Assembly (NCBI RefSeq): GCF_001314995.1
Contig: NZ_CP012938.1
Coordinates: 5,766,001 to 5,830,000, forward strand
From: Bacteroides ovatus
GTDB lineage: Bacteria; Bacteroidota; Bacteroidia; Bacteroidales; Bacteroidaceae
Length of the DNA stretch: 64,000 nt
Reading direction: 5' to 3'
A program made the position numbers and the translations under genes. Each line of letters starts with the position of its first letter. The first letter of the stretch is position 1. The notes under the pieces were generated by a model. That model saw only the letters and a list, made by a program, of their open reading frames with translations, had not been told where the DNA came from and did not search any database. Of this stretch, positions 55,405-64,000 are shown piece after piece.

Positions 55405-55557
55405 AGGAGATGGAAGAATTGACCATGTTATAGAGAAAAGCATTGAATTGTTCAAAACCGTACCGATTATGAACCAATGCAAATCATTGGTCGGTATATG
55501 GAAAAAATGACATAAATATGGATAATAATCCTTGTTTCGAAATAGCCTGCTAAGTTT

Positions 55558-55589
55558 TTTGTATTCATTATTCCTTTTGGCTAGTTTTG
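55558..55589 (+). promoter_or_regulatory. Promoter of the MG2-like protein gene
   Basis: TTTG (55558-55561), 20 nt, TAGTTTTG (55582-55589): both boxes match the Bacteroides consensus. The start codon follows at 55612. The stretch 55405-55557 shows nothing else. Confidence 0.7.
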
Positions 55590-55611
55590 CTTGTGTAAAT
55601 CTTAAAAAGCC

Positions 55612-58143
55612 ATGGAACACATAACTAAAATAAAAACAGTTTTCGCTATTTTACTATTATATATCATAATAGTTCCACCATTATATGCCCAATCTATAAG
55701 TGTCCGTTCATTACCTGGCTATGTAAAAGCGATAAATCAATTCAACCAACTGAACCCTCAAGAAAAGGTGTATCTTCATTTTGACAATACCGGATATTAT
55801 TTGGGTGATACTATTTGGTTTAAGGCTTATGTGGTATTTGCCGAGCAACTTCGTCCTACAACTTTAAGCAAAGTGTTACATGTAGAGCTGTTGACTCCAC
55901 AAGGCATGGTAGTGGATGACCGCCAATTGAAGCTTGAAAATGGTGAATGTCATGGTGAATTTGCCTTGAGTTCCCGTTATCATAGTGGTTTCTATGAAGT
56001 TCGTGCTTACACTCGAAGTATGTTGAATTTTGGTGACGATTGTATTTTTTCTCGTGTATTTCCTGTTTATGATTCTCCGGAAATAGAAGGGCATTATACT
56101 GATCGGAAGATGGATAGTGGTTTTGGCTTGAAAGACGAACGTAAAAAAAACACAAAAGCTAAGAAAGTCAACCTTTCCTTTTATCCTGAAGGAGGAAATG
56201 CTGTGGTTGGGTTACGTTCGAGAATCGGTTTCAAAGCTACAGGAGAGAATGGAGAAGATTTGAATATAACAGGTGCGGTATATGATTCTTCCGGTGAACT
56301 GGTTTCATATTTCTCCACTTATCACCAAGGTATGGGATTTTTTGAAATGATTCCTGATAAGACTACATATAAAATTGTAGCCGATTATGATGGAAAGAAA
56401 TATGACTTTGCTTTTTCAAACATTATTTCTTCAGGATATGTGATGCGTGTGACAGATTTGGATGCAGAGACTTATCAGGTACATCTGCAAAAATCTCCGG
56501 ACTTGCCGGCTGATACTTTAGCCGTTTCTGTATCATGTCGTGGTACAGTTTATTCAGCAGAAGCTTTAATTTTGGGTGATAAACCTTATATTTATCAATT
56601 GGATAAAGGAAAACTTCCTGCCGGTTGCCTTCAATTTACTCTTTATAATCAGGATGGCAAAATTTTGGCAGACCGTTTGGCTTTTAATCGTGCTCCGTTA
56701 GAATATTGCCGTGTTACGGTGGAGGCGGATAAACCTTTCTATAAACCTTTAGAAAAGGTGAGACTATCACTTGCTGTGAAAGATTTGTCCGGTAATCCTG
56801 TATCAGGCAGTTTTTCATTGTCTGTGCGTGATGCCGGCACAGAAATTCATACTGGTTATCATGAGAATATCCTGACAGACTTGTTGCTCTCTTCTGAAAT
56901 ACGAGGTTACATCGCTCATCCGATGCAATATTTCGGGACGGACGACCGTAGTAATCGTATGAAGTTGGACTTGTTGATGATGGTACAGGGGTGGCGCCGT
57001 TACAATTGGCAGGTGATGGCGGGGGTATCTCCTTTTCATGTGGCACATTATGCTGAAGAGGGTTTACCAGTGAGTGGTGTAGTGAAATCTTTACTCAAGA
57101 ATAAGGTGGAAGCGAATGTGGATGTTGTATTTTGGATTGTTAAGGATAGTGCTTCTTTCCATGGTCATTGCAAAACTGACAAAAAAGGGCGTTTCCATTT
57201 CCTGTTGCCGGATCATGCGGCAGTAGACGGTGAATGGCAGCTGGCTCTTTCTGTGACTTCGAAAGGCAAACCGAAACATTGCAGGATTATGCTCGACCGC
57301 CTTTTTAGTCCGGAAGCCCGCAGTTATTCTATTTCGGACTTTCAGGTGAAGGATACGGTTATTGTTTTTGCAGACACTTCAGATAGTCTGGCCAATAGTA
57401 ATGTTTTAGGTATGATACAGAATCTTCCCCAAGTGGTGATAAAGAAAAAACAGATAAAGAATGAGATATTTCCGGATCTGGTTTGTGATGTGGAAAAGGA
57501 TATTAGTAGGCTAATGGATCAAGGGAAGGATTATCCAGGAACATTGGGGGAATATATGGAAAGAAATATTTCTGCCGTAAACATGGTAGATACTGCGTAT
57601 ACGTATGCTAATAGTGCTATTTGTTATATTTTAGATGGTGGAGGTTCTGTTAATCCGCGAAAGGGCATCGGTGCTTCCGATCATCCGATAGAGAATATAA
57701 AAACAATAGAAGTGTATGATGGAAATCTTCGGGCTTGGATAGTGAGAAACATAGATAGTAATTATGGCTATTATCCTCCGAGTGATCCGACATCAGATTT
57801 TTATAGTATGAGACATTTACATGATGCTGTTTTTCAGGCTAACCAAAGGCTGGTATTATTCATCGTCCGTTTATATAACGATGTGTTGCATGACAAGTAT
57901 AAGAAGGGAATGCGTTATACTTTTTTCAAAGCCTTTTCTCCTGTAAGAGAATTCTATCAGGTAAATCATAGTAATAGTGTTCCGGGAGATATCGATTTTC
58001 GTCGAACTTTGTATTGGAATCCTGATGTGAGGACTGATAATAATGGAAAAGTGAACGTTAGTTTTTATAATAATGCTACTTGTCGACAAATGACGATCAA
58101 TGCAGAGGGGATAAATCGTGGGAAGTGTATTATTAAAGAATAA
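55612..58143 (+). CDS. MG2/plug-type periplasmic or outer-membrane protein
   Basis: 843 residues with a signal peptide (ends at LYAQ). The N-terminal part has the macroglobulin-like MG2 pattern of Bacteroidetes proteins (EKVYLHFDNTGYYLGDTIWFKAY, SGFYEVRAYTR, FYPEGGNAVVGLRSRIGFKA). The middle has further Ig-like domains (YRVTV... KPLEKVRLSLAVKD; VQGWRRYNW). The C-terminal part resembles a TonB plug-like fold (AICYILDGGG, IKTIEVYDG) and ends with a macroglobulin-like NGKVNVSFYNNATCRQMTI. Its function is unknown; relatives are thought to act at the outer membrane. It has its own consensus promoter, and its last 26 nt overlap an upstream in-frame ATG of HTCS-2. It could belong to either the peptide cassette or the HTCS-2 unit. 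Confidence 0.75.
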   Translation: MEHITKIKTVFAILLLYIIIVPPLYAQSISVRSLPGYVKAINQFNQLNPQEKVYLHFDNTGYYLGDTIWFKAYVVFAEQLRPTTLSKVLHVELLTPQGMVVDDRQLKLENGECHGEFALSSRYHSGFYEVRAYTRSMLNFGDDCIFSRVFPVYDSPEIEGHYTDRKMDSGFGLKDERKKNTKAKKVNLSFYPEGGNAVVGLRSRIGFKATGENGEDLNITGAVYDSSGELVSYFSTYHQGMGFFEMIPDKTTYKIVADYDGKKYDFAFSNIISSGYVMRVTDLDAETYQVHLQKSPDLPADTLAVSVSCRGTVYSAEALILGDKPYIYQLDKGKLPAGCLQFTLYNQDGKILADRLAFNRAPLEYCRVTVEADKPFYKPLEKVRLSLAVKDLSGNPVSGSFSLSVRDAGTEIHTGYHENILTDLLLSSEIRGYIAHPMQYFGTDDRSNRMKLDLLMMVQGWRRYNWQVMAGVSPFHVAHYAEEGLPVSGVVKSLLKNKVEANVDVVFWIVKDSASFHGHCKTDKKGRFHFLLPDHAAVDGEWQLALSVTSKGKPKHCRIMLDRLFSPEARSYSISDFQVKDTVIVFADTSDSLANSNVLGMIQNLPQVVIKKKQIKNEIFPDLVCDVEKDISRLMDQGKDYPGTLGEYMERNISAVNMVDTAYTYANSAICYILDGGGSVNPRKGIGASDHPIENIKTIEVYDGNLRAWIVRNIDSNYGYYPPSDPTSDFYSMRHLHDAVFQANQRLVLFIVRLYNDVLHDKYKKGMRYTFFKAFSPVREFYQVNHSNSVPGDIDFRRTLYWNPDVRTDNNGKVNVSFYNNATCRQMTINAEGINRGKCIIKE

Positions 58144-58203
58144 ATTTATATGGAGATTTTACTTTTTCATAGTGTTACATTCTATGTTGCAGTGCAAAAG
58201 ATG

Positions 58204-58211
58204 TATCTTTG
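58204..58211 (+). promoter_or_regulatory. Possible -7 box of HTCS-2
   Basis: TATCTTTG lies 33 nt upstream of the chosen start at 58244. No good -33 box is visible, so the gene may also be read from the MG2 promoter. Confidence 0.4.
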
Positions 58212-58243
58212 TAACCAGCAATCAAAATAACCCCAACCACTAT

Positions 58244-61200
58244 ATGAAATATAAATTATTATGCCTTTTCGTTTTGTTTAGTTTTTCTATATCGGATTTG
58301 TATGCTGATATTGAACTTAGTTCCAAACAAATGAGAACCAGTGATGGGCTACCTAGTAATTCTGTACGATGCATGTTTCAGGACAGTAAAGGGTTCTTAT
58401 GGTTGGGTACTTTAGACGGATTGACCCGTTATGATGGAAATACTTTTCTTACTTATCAGTTGGAAAGCGGGAAACACGATCGGATTTCTTTAGCAGATAA
58501 CAGAATAAAACATGTGGCAGAGGATAAGAATGGTTTTTTGTGGATAAAGACTGTGCCGGAATTATTCAGCTGTTATGATCTACAGAAAGCTTGTTTTGTA
58601 GATTTTACCGGTACCGGAAGTGATGGAGAGAACTATTCAGAAATATTTATGTCCGCTAATGGAGATGTGTGGCTTTGGCATAGAAGGAATGGTGTACGTC
58701 AAATTGTTTGTGAGGACGATCGGACTATGACCTCTGTGAAGTTTAGAACGAAATTTGGAAACCTGCCCGATGACCGGATTAAATTTATAAATGAAGATTC
58801 TAGTGGCAGGATCTGGATTGGTACCATGCAGGGACTTGCGTTTGTTTATAAAGGGAAAGTTGAATTTATCGATAGGAAATTGAATTTTTCTTCTTCTTTC
58901 CCTCATGGAGAGGATATGTATTTTCTGACAAAGAGTGGAGATGTGTATCGCTGTGTAAATGGATCGAAAAAAATAGACTGTTTAACGTCGCTGTCTGCTA
59001 TTGCCGGTAATACATCTGTCAGTACACATTCATTGATAAAAGATAAATGGGTTATATTTACTTCTAGCGAAGGGGTATATGAATTTGATTTTCAGAATTT
59101 TCAAATAACTCCTTGCCGGGAATTGAAAATAAATAATGGAAAAGTTATTCATGACAATTATGGAGATTGTTGGGCTTACAATAACACTGGACGAATTTAT
59201 TATATAAACTCGAAGAGCGGAGAAATAAAGAATTTTCAACTGATCCCTGAAGAGAAGATGAAATATATAGATTATGAACGCTATCATGTGGTGCGTGATG
59301 ACCGGGGGATTGTGTGGATTTCAACTTATGGAAACGGACTTTTCACCTACGATATTCAGGAGGACCGGTTGGAACACTTTGTTTCGGAAGGAAAGAATGC
59401 GGGACCTATAGGGTCAGATTTCTTGTTATGTTTGATGAAAGACAGGACAGGAGGAATATGGGTAAGCTCCGAATATTCCGGTTTGTCTCATATTTCCATT
59501 TCAAATAAAGGTATTACACATGTCTATCCAGAATCACCGGATGTTTTTGACCGTTCGAATACAATCCGGTTACTAACTAAAATGTCGAATGGAGATATAT
59601 GGGTAGGAACGCGAAGAGGTGGATTGTATAATTATGATTCTCATCTGAAAACTAAGATAGATAATCATTATTTGCCCTATAATATTTATGCGATTTCAGA
59701 AGATAGTCAGGAGAATATATGGATAGGAACCCGGGGAGACGGACTAAAAATAGGAGATACGTGGTATAAAACGGATCCGTCTAATCCTTTTGCCTTATCT
59801 CATTCTAATATTTATTCCATTCTTCGCGATAAGAAAGATCGTATGTGGGTGGGAACATTTGGAGGAGGACTGGATCTGGCAGAATCAACGGAAAAAGGAC
59901 AATATAAGTTCCGTCGTTTTTTTCAAGGAAAGAAGTATGGCTTACGGATAGTCAGAGTAATGGCAGAAGATGAGAAAGGGATGATATGGATGGGCACAAG
60001 TGAAGGTATCTGCATTTTCCACCCTGACTCATTGATTGCTAATGAAGATAACTATCATTTGTTCAGCTACACCGATGGCAATTTTTGCAGCAATGAGATT
60101 CGTTGCCTGTTTCGTGATAGCAAAGGGCGCATGTGGGTAGGAACTTCGGGTGCCGGGCTGAATCTATGCGAACTGTCAGACGACTGTCAGTCTTTGAAAT
60201 ATACACATTATGGAATAGCGGAAGGACTGGTTAATAATATGGTGCAATCTATTTTAGAAGATCATTCGGGACAATTATGGATTGCTACGGAATATGGAAT
60301 TTCAAGGTTCAATCCCAACAGCCATTCTTTCGAGAATTATTTCTTCTCATCTTATACATTAGGAAATGTGTATAGCGAGAACAGTGCGTGTATGGGTGCA
60401 GACGGTAAACTGATTTTTGGAACAAACTACGGATTGACGATTATTGACCCGAAGAAGATTCCAACAGAGAGATTGCTTTCTCCTATTGTTATCACAGGAT
60501 TGTCCGTTAATGGAATTCAGGTGAAGCCTAATATGCCGGGTTCTCCTTTGCAAGAATCTTTAGCCTATTCGGATAAGATTACATTGAAATATTTCCAGAA
60601 TTCTTTTATGCTTGATTTTTCTACTCTCGATTATTCGGATAATGGTCAAATCAAGTATATGTATTGGCTGGAAAACTATGACAAGGGATGGAATGTTCCG
60701 TCTTCTTTAAGTTTTGCCACTTATAAATATCTGGAGCCGGGGAGTTACATTTTCCATGTGAAATATTGTGATGGTGCCGGTATTTGGAATGATACTGAAA
60801 CAACCTTGAAGATTGTTATCGTGCCTCCGTTTTGGAAAACGAATTGGGCTATGCTCGGATATTTCATCCTGATATTAATAGCTTTGTACTTTACATATCG
60901 TATCATTTTTAATTTCAATAGGTTGCGCAACCGCATCAATGTTGAAAAACAACTGACAGAGTATAAACTGGTATTTTTCACAAATATCTCTCATGAATTC
61001 CGTACTCCGCTTACATTGATCCAAGGAGCATTGGAGAAAATGTACCGGATGGATGATATTCCACAAGCCTTATTGCATCCGTTGAAAGTCATGGATAAAA
61101 GTACACAACGTATGTTGAGGCTGATTAATCAGTTGCTGGAGTTCAGAAAAATGCAGAACAACAAGTTGGCTCTTTCTCTGCAGGAAACTGATGTAGTTGC

Positions 61201-62530
61201 TTTCCTGTACGAAATATATTTAAGTTTCAGTGGCGTAGCAGAACAGAAGAATATGGATTTCCGCTTTTTGCCGTCTGTGCCATCCTATAAAATGTTTATT
61301 GATAAAGGTAATTTGGATAAGGTGGTGTATAACTTACTTTCAAATGCTTTTAAGTATACTCCTTCGGGTGGGACAATTCTGTTTTCTGTGAATGTGGATG
61401 AGGTGAAGAAGTGTTTATACATTCAGGTAGCGGATACCGGAGTAGGTATTCCTAAAGAAAAGCAGGGAGAATTGTTTAAACGTTTCATGCAAAGTAGTTT
61501 CTCCGGAGATAGCATTGGAGTAGGGTTGCATTTGAGCCATGAATTGGTGCAGGTGCATAAGGGAACGATTGAATATAAAGATAATGAAGGGGGAGGTTCC
61601 GTATTTACGGTATGTATTCCGACTGATAAAACTGTTTATTCGGAAAAAGACTTCCTGGTTCCCGGCAATCTCCTGTTGGAAGAAGCGAATATGCAGACTC
61701 ACCATTTGCAGGAGCTTTCAGAGGAATGTCAGGAACATGAAAAGACAGTCACCACATCAAGAAAACATAAAATATTAGTCATCGAAGACGATAATGATAT
61801 TCGTGGGTTCCTGCAGGAGGAGCTTAGTGCTTATTTTGAAGTAGAAGTGGCTGCGGATGGAATATCCGGATTTGAAAAGGCATGCAACTATGACGCAGAC
61901 TTGATTATCTGCGATGTATTGATGCCTGGGATGACCGGTTTCGAAGTGACAAAGAAACTGAAAACTGAATTTGCGACAAGTCATATTCCTATTATTCTGC
62001 TGACTGCCTTGACTTCACCGGATAAGCACCTGGAAGGACTTGAAGCGGGAGCGGATGTTTATGTTACAAAGCCATTTAGTTTTAAGCTTTTGCTTGCGCA
62101 GGTGTTCCGGCTGATAGAGCAATGCGAAAAGTTACGGAAGAAGTTTTCCAGTGAACCGGGGGTAGTGCGTCCTGCTTTATGTAACACGGACCGGGATAAG
62201 GAGTTTGCAGATCAGTTGGTGGCTGTGGTGGAAAAGATTTATTCTCAATACAACATTTCTATTGATGAATTTGCGCAGATGATGGGGATGGGACGAACTG
62301 TGTTTTATAAAAAATTACGCGGAGTGACAGGATACTCACCGAATGAGTATTTGCGTGTCGTACGAATGAAGAAGGCTGCCGAACTGTTTTTGACCGAAAG
62401 GGATCTGACTGTTGCGGAAGTTTCTTATAAAGTGGGTATTAACGATCCTCTTTATTTCAGTAAATGTTTTAAAGCGCAGTTTGGAGTATCTCCTTCGGCT
62501 TACCAGAAAGGGGAGAGAAGTAAAACGTAG
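58244..62530 (+). CDS. Hybrid two-component system sensor/regulator (HTCS-2)
   Basis: 1428 residues from ATG 58244, which is followed at once by a signal peptide (MKYKLLCLFVLFSFSIS); an upstream in-frame ATG at 58118 lies inside the previous gene. The layout is that of HTCS-1: Reg_prop propellers (GFLWLGTLDGLTRYDG, RMWVGTFGGGLDL, RMWVGTSGAGLNL), Y_Y_Y, a membrane helix (AMLGYFILILIALYF), HisKA with His917 (ISHEFRTPLTL), HATPase (NLLSNAFKYTP), receiver with Asp1224 (IICDVLMPG) and AraC-type HTH. The kinase, receiver and HTH parts are nearly the same as in HTCS-1, whereas the propellers differ more, so the two probably sense different pectin fragments and may bind related operators. Confidence 0.96.
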   Translation: MKYKLLCLFVLFSFSISDLYADIELSSKQMRTSDGLPSNSVRCMFQDSKGFLWLGTLDGLTRYDGNTFLTYQLESGKHDRISLADNRIKHVAEDKNGFLWIKTVPELFSCYDLQKACFVDFTGTGSDGENYSEIFMSANGDVWLWHRRNGVRQIVCEDDRTMTSVKFRTKFGNLPDDRIKFINEDSSGRIWIGTMQGLAFVYKGKVEFIDRKLNFSSSFPHGEDMYFLTKSGDVYRCVNGSKKIDCLTSLSAIAGNTSVSTHSLIKDKWVIFTSSEGVYEFDFQNFQITPCRELKINNGKVIHDNYGDCWAYNNTGRIYYINSKSGEIKNFQLIPEEKMKYIDYERYHVVRDDRGIVWISTYGNGLFTYDIQEDRLEHFVSEGKNAGPIGSDFLLCLMKDRTGGIWVSSEYSGLSHISISNKGITHVYPESPDVFDRSNTIRLLTKMSNGDIWVGTRRGGLYNYDSHLKTKIDNHYLPYNIYAISEDSQENIWIGTRGDGLKIGDTWYKTDPSNPFALSHSNIYSILRDKKDRMWVGTFGGGLDLAESTEKGQYKFRRFFQGKKYGLRIVRVMAEDEKGMIWMGTSEGICIFHPDSLIANEDNYHLFSYTDGNFCSNEIRCLFRDSKGRMWVGTSGAGLNLCELSDDCQSLKYTHYGIAEGLVNNMVQSILEDHSGQLWIATEYGISRFNPNSHSFENYFFSSYTLGNVYSENSACMGADGKLIFGTNYGLTIIDPKKIPTERLLSPIVITGLSVNGIQVKPNMPGSPLQESLAYSDKITLKYFQNSFMLDFSTLDYSDNGQIKYMYWLENYDKGWNVPSSLSFATYKYLEPGSYIFHVKYCDGAGIWNDTETTLKIVIVPPFWKTNWAMLGYFILILIALYFTYRIIFNFNRLRNRINVEKQLTEYKLVFFTNISHEFRTPLTLIQGALEKMYRMDDIPQALLHPLKVMDKSTQRMLRLINQLLEFRKMQNNKLALSLQETDVVAFLYEIYLSFSGVAEQKNMDFRFLPSVPSYKMFIDKGNLDKVVYNLLSNAFKYTPSGGTILFSVNVDEVKKCLYIQVADTGVGIPKEKQGELFKRFMQSSFSGDSIGVGLHLSHELVQVHKGTIEYKDNEGGGSVFTVCIPTDKTVYSEKDFLVPGNLLLEEANMQTHHLQELSEECQEHEKTVTTSRKHKILVIEDDNDIRGFLQEELSAYFEVEVAADGISGFEKACNYDADLIICDVLMPGMTGFEVTKKLKTEFATSHIPIILLTALTSPDKHLEGLEAGADVYVTKPFSFKLLLAQVFRLIEQCEKLRKKFSSEPGVVRPALCNTDRDKEFADQLVAVVEKIYSQYNISIDEFAQMMGMGRTVFYKKLRGVTGYSPNEYLRVVRMKKAAELFLTERDLTVAEVSYKVGINDPLYFSKCFKAQFGVSPSAYQKGERSKT

Positions 62531-62541
62531 TATATACTTAC

Positions 62542-62578
62542 CTTGAATCCGGTTTGTGAAGGATAGACCGGATTCAAG
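62542..62578. terminator. Bidirectional terminator between HTCS-2 and the GH105 gene
   Basis: CTTGAATCCGGT (62542-62553) and ACCGGATTCAAG (62567-62578) form a perfect 12-bp stem; weaker pairing continues outward (ACTTAC / ATAAGT). The two genes converge on it. Confidence 0.85.
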
Positions 62579-62595
62579 ATAAGTATGTTTATCAG

Positions 62596-63735
62596 TTACA
62601 TATTGAGGTCTAATTTATAGATTTCACTTCCGGCAAGAAGGAAACATCCTGTTCCGAAATCCTCAAAATCAGGAACTTTGTCGTATGTGACAGGTTGACT
62701 GTCTTTCGGTTCTTTGCCGGTTCCCTGTACATAACCAAGAAAACCATTCGGGTGAACTGCATCCTTCACCATAGCATTCCATGCTTTTATGATTACAGGC
62801 AGATAGGTCTTTTTATCCAATAGACCGTTGCGTACGCCCCAAGCCATACCATATACGAAAAGAGCTGTGCCGGAAGTCTCTTTGCCTCCGAAGTTTGACG
62901 GATCGTGGAGGCTGACATTCCAAAAGCCATCTTCACGCTGGCATTGTTTCAGTGCTTTGCTCATAGCCATAAAATCATTGATGTAATCTTGGCGATGTTT
63001 TTCATCAGATGGAATTTCGTTCATTACCCGCACCAAAGCTGCGTATACCCATCCGTTACCACGGCTCCAATAACAGTTTTCGCCATTAGGCTCTTTGTAT
63101 GGAGGATCGAAATTATGGTCTCTCCACCACAAACCTTCTTTGACATTGAACATTCCGTTCTCTCCGTGTTTATTACGGGTATATTCGTACATATCCCACA
63201 TTTTGTCGAAGTACTTCTGTTCGCCTGTAAGTTTCCCCATTTTGGCAAATATAGGCATCCCCATCTGGATAGCATCTATCCACCACCAGTCGTTTATTTG
63301 TGGAGTATTGACCAGCATATCCATATTGGCTTTCGTTTTCCGTATTTTTTCAGGATCGGGGCAAATGTTGTATAAATCGAGATAGATTTGGCTGGCGCAG
63401 TAATTATCTGCATTACGGGTGGTTGTCCCACGGTGGAAGCCCCATTGGTGGTAATCCGCCCATTCTTTGGCATAGAGATAATATTCGTCTGCGGGATAGA
63501 TGGAGTAGAGTGCCATTAAGCCTTCGTAATATACGCTTCGTGTCCAGATATTACTGGGGCGAACTACTTTTTTCACAAAGGAAGGAGTGCGATAGTTGGC
63601 ATATTTCTTCATGAAATAGTCGTTCACATGAAGAGTTACTTTCAGAATTTCTTTTTTATCGGGAACTGTCTGTGCTTTTATGTTCCCGTAACTCAATATT
63701 ACTCCTGCAAAAAATAGTATAAGATGCTTTTTCAT
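62596..63735 (-). CDS. GH105 unsaturated rhamnogalacturonyl hydrolase
   Basis: 379 residues from the start at the complement of 63733-63735, followed by a signal peptide ending at IKAQ; an ATG 14 codons upstream adds only polar residues. It has the GH105 (alpha/alpha)6 barrel signs NDWWWIDAIQMGMPIFAKMG (the Asp is the usual catalytic acid), YWSRGNGWVYAALVRVM and GTALFVYGMAWGVRNG, at normal length. GH105 removes the unsaturated galacturonic acid left at the non-reducing end by PL9, PL11 and PL1. It converges with HTCS-2, and a class 1 operator is in its promoter, so it belongs to the HTCS-1-type regulon despite lying next to HTCS-2. Confidence 0.95.
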   Translation of the reverse strand: MKKHLILFFAGVILSYGNIKAQTVPDKKEILKVTLHVNDYFMKKYANYRTPSFVKKVVRPSNIWTRSVYYEGLMALYSIYPADEYYLYAKEWADYHQWGFHRGTTTRNADNYCASQIYLDLYNICPDPEKIRKTKANMDMLVNTPQINDWWWIDAIQMGMPIFAKMGKLTGEQKYFDKMWDMYEYTRNKHGENGMFNVKEGLWWRDHNFDPPYKEPNGENCYWSRGNGWVYAALVRVMNEIPSDEKHRQDYINDFMAMSKALKQCQREDGFWNVSLHDPSNFGGKETSGTALFVYGMAWGVRNGLLDKKTYLPVIIKAWNAMVKDAVHPNGFLGYVQGTGKEPKDSQPVTYDKVPDFEDFGTGCFLLAGSEIYKLDLNM

Positions 63736-63802
63736 TTTATAATAAATTAGATTACTATTGTTCTTAGATTTAGGCACACAAAGGTGAGCCTTTCTTTACC
63801 TG

Positions 63803-63864
63803 TTGCAAAGAAAATGCATTGTAAGGAAAGTGATATTGAAATTTGTACGGAAAATATGTAATAT
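63803..63864 (-). promoter_or_regulatory. Class 1 operator and -7 box of the GH105 gene
   Basis: On the minus strand the element at 63864-63844 (core ATATTTTCCGTACA) is exactly 30 nt upstream of the octamer TTTCTTTG (63813-63806). The spacing is identical to the susC and GH2 copies, though the second upstream element of those is absent here. Confidence 0.6.
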
Positions 63865-63946
63865 TAGACTTTATTCTTTATTCATATTAGTCATGGATAA
63901 GAACCAAGTATGAATAATTAGCAAGAGCGATTTTTTTGTAAGTCAT

Positions 63947-63976
63947 ATTGTTGTATTGATATTTATTGTATATTTG
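63947..63976 (+). promoter_or_regulatory. Putative promoter reading out of the right end
   Basis: ATTG (63947-63950), 18 nt, TATATTTG (63969-63976). The gene it serves would lie beyond the window. The stretch 63865-63946 shows nothing else. Confidence 0.4.
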
Positions 63977-64000
63977 TAGAAGAGTAAGGGGAGACGAATA

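Overview
The window looks like the chromosome of a gut Bacteroides (B. thetaiotaomicron/ovatus type). It carries a large polysaccharide utilisation locus (PUL): SusC/SusD outer-membrane pairs, hybrid two-component sensors (HTCS), lipoprotein and periplasmic CAZymes, and Bacteroides -7 boxes of the form TAnnTTTG. The enzyme set (PL11, PL9, PL1, three GH28, two GH105 modules, two SGNH esterases, GH2) points to pectin, mainly rhamnogalacturonan I with some homogalacturonan. The content recalls the B. thetaiotaomicron RG-I locus, but I could not check this by search.

Layout. 1-11335 is mostly on the minus strand: the start of a susC gene, an SGNH esterase, a GH2 enzyme, HTCS-1 and a PL11 lyase. 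11556-15557 (plus) holds a GH28, a possible small RNA, a PL9 lyase and a small lipoprotein. 15851-37172 (plus) holds a second GH28, an esterase-GH105 fusion, a PL1 lyase, and a long operon of fasciclin-type lipoproteins interleaved with two SusC/SusD pairs. 37296-44132 holds two large presumed (alpha/alpha)6-barrel glycosidases and a third GH28. 58244-62530 is HTCS-2 and 62596-63735 (minus) a GH105.

Inserted between the pectin genes (about 44150-54900) is a visibly AT-richer block that does not belong to glycan breakdown. It has a small HTH protein, a radical SAM/SPASM enzyme, an 80-residue peptide with seven Cys and four His-Cys pairs at its C-terminus, a TonB-dependent-receptor-like barrel, an M50-type membrane metalloprotease, an O-antigen-ligase-like protein with TPRs and a membrane-anchored transglutaminase. 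I read it as a ribosomally made, post-translationally modified peptide (RiPP) cassette. A second transcription unit, a frameshifted DUF4369-like gene, shares its promoter: a ~50-bp palindrome 29 nt from the -7 box in both.

Regulation can partly be read from the DNA. Six pectin promoters carry a related 21-bp operator exactly 30 nt upstream of the -7 octamer; two more promoters carry a different element at the same place. This suggests two operator classes for the two HTCS proteins. Between the broken gene and 55612 lies a structured element: long inverted arms around five palindromes with a 22-bp period. I saw no tRNA, rRNA, CRISPR array or insertion sequence.
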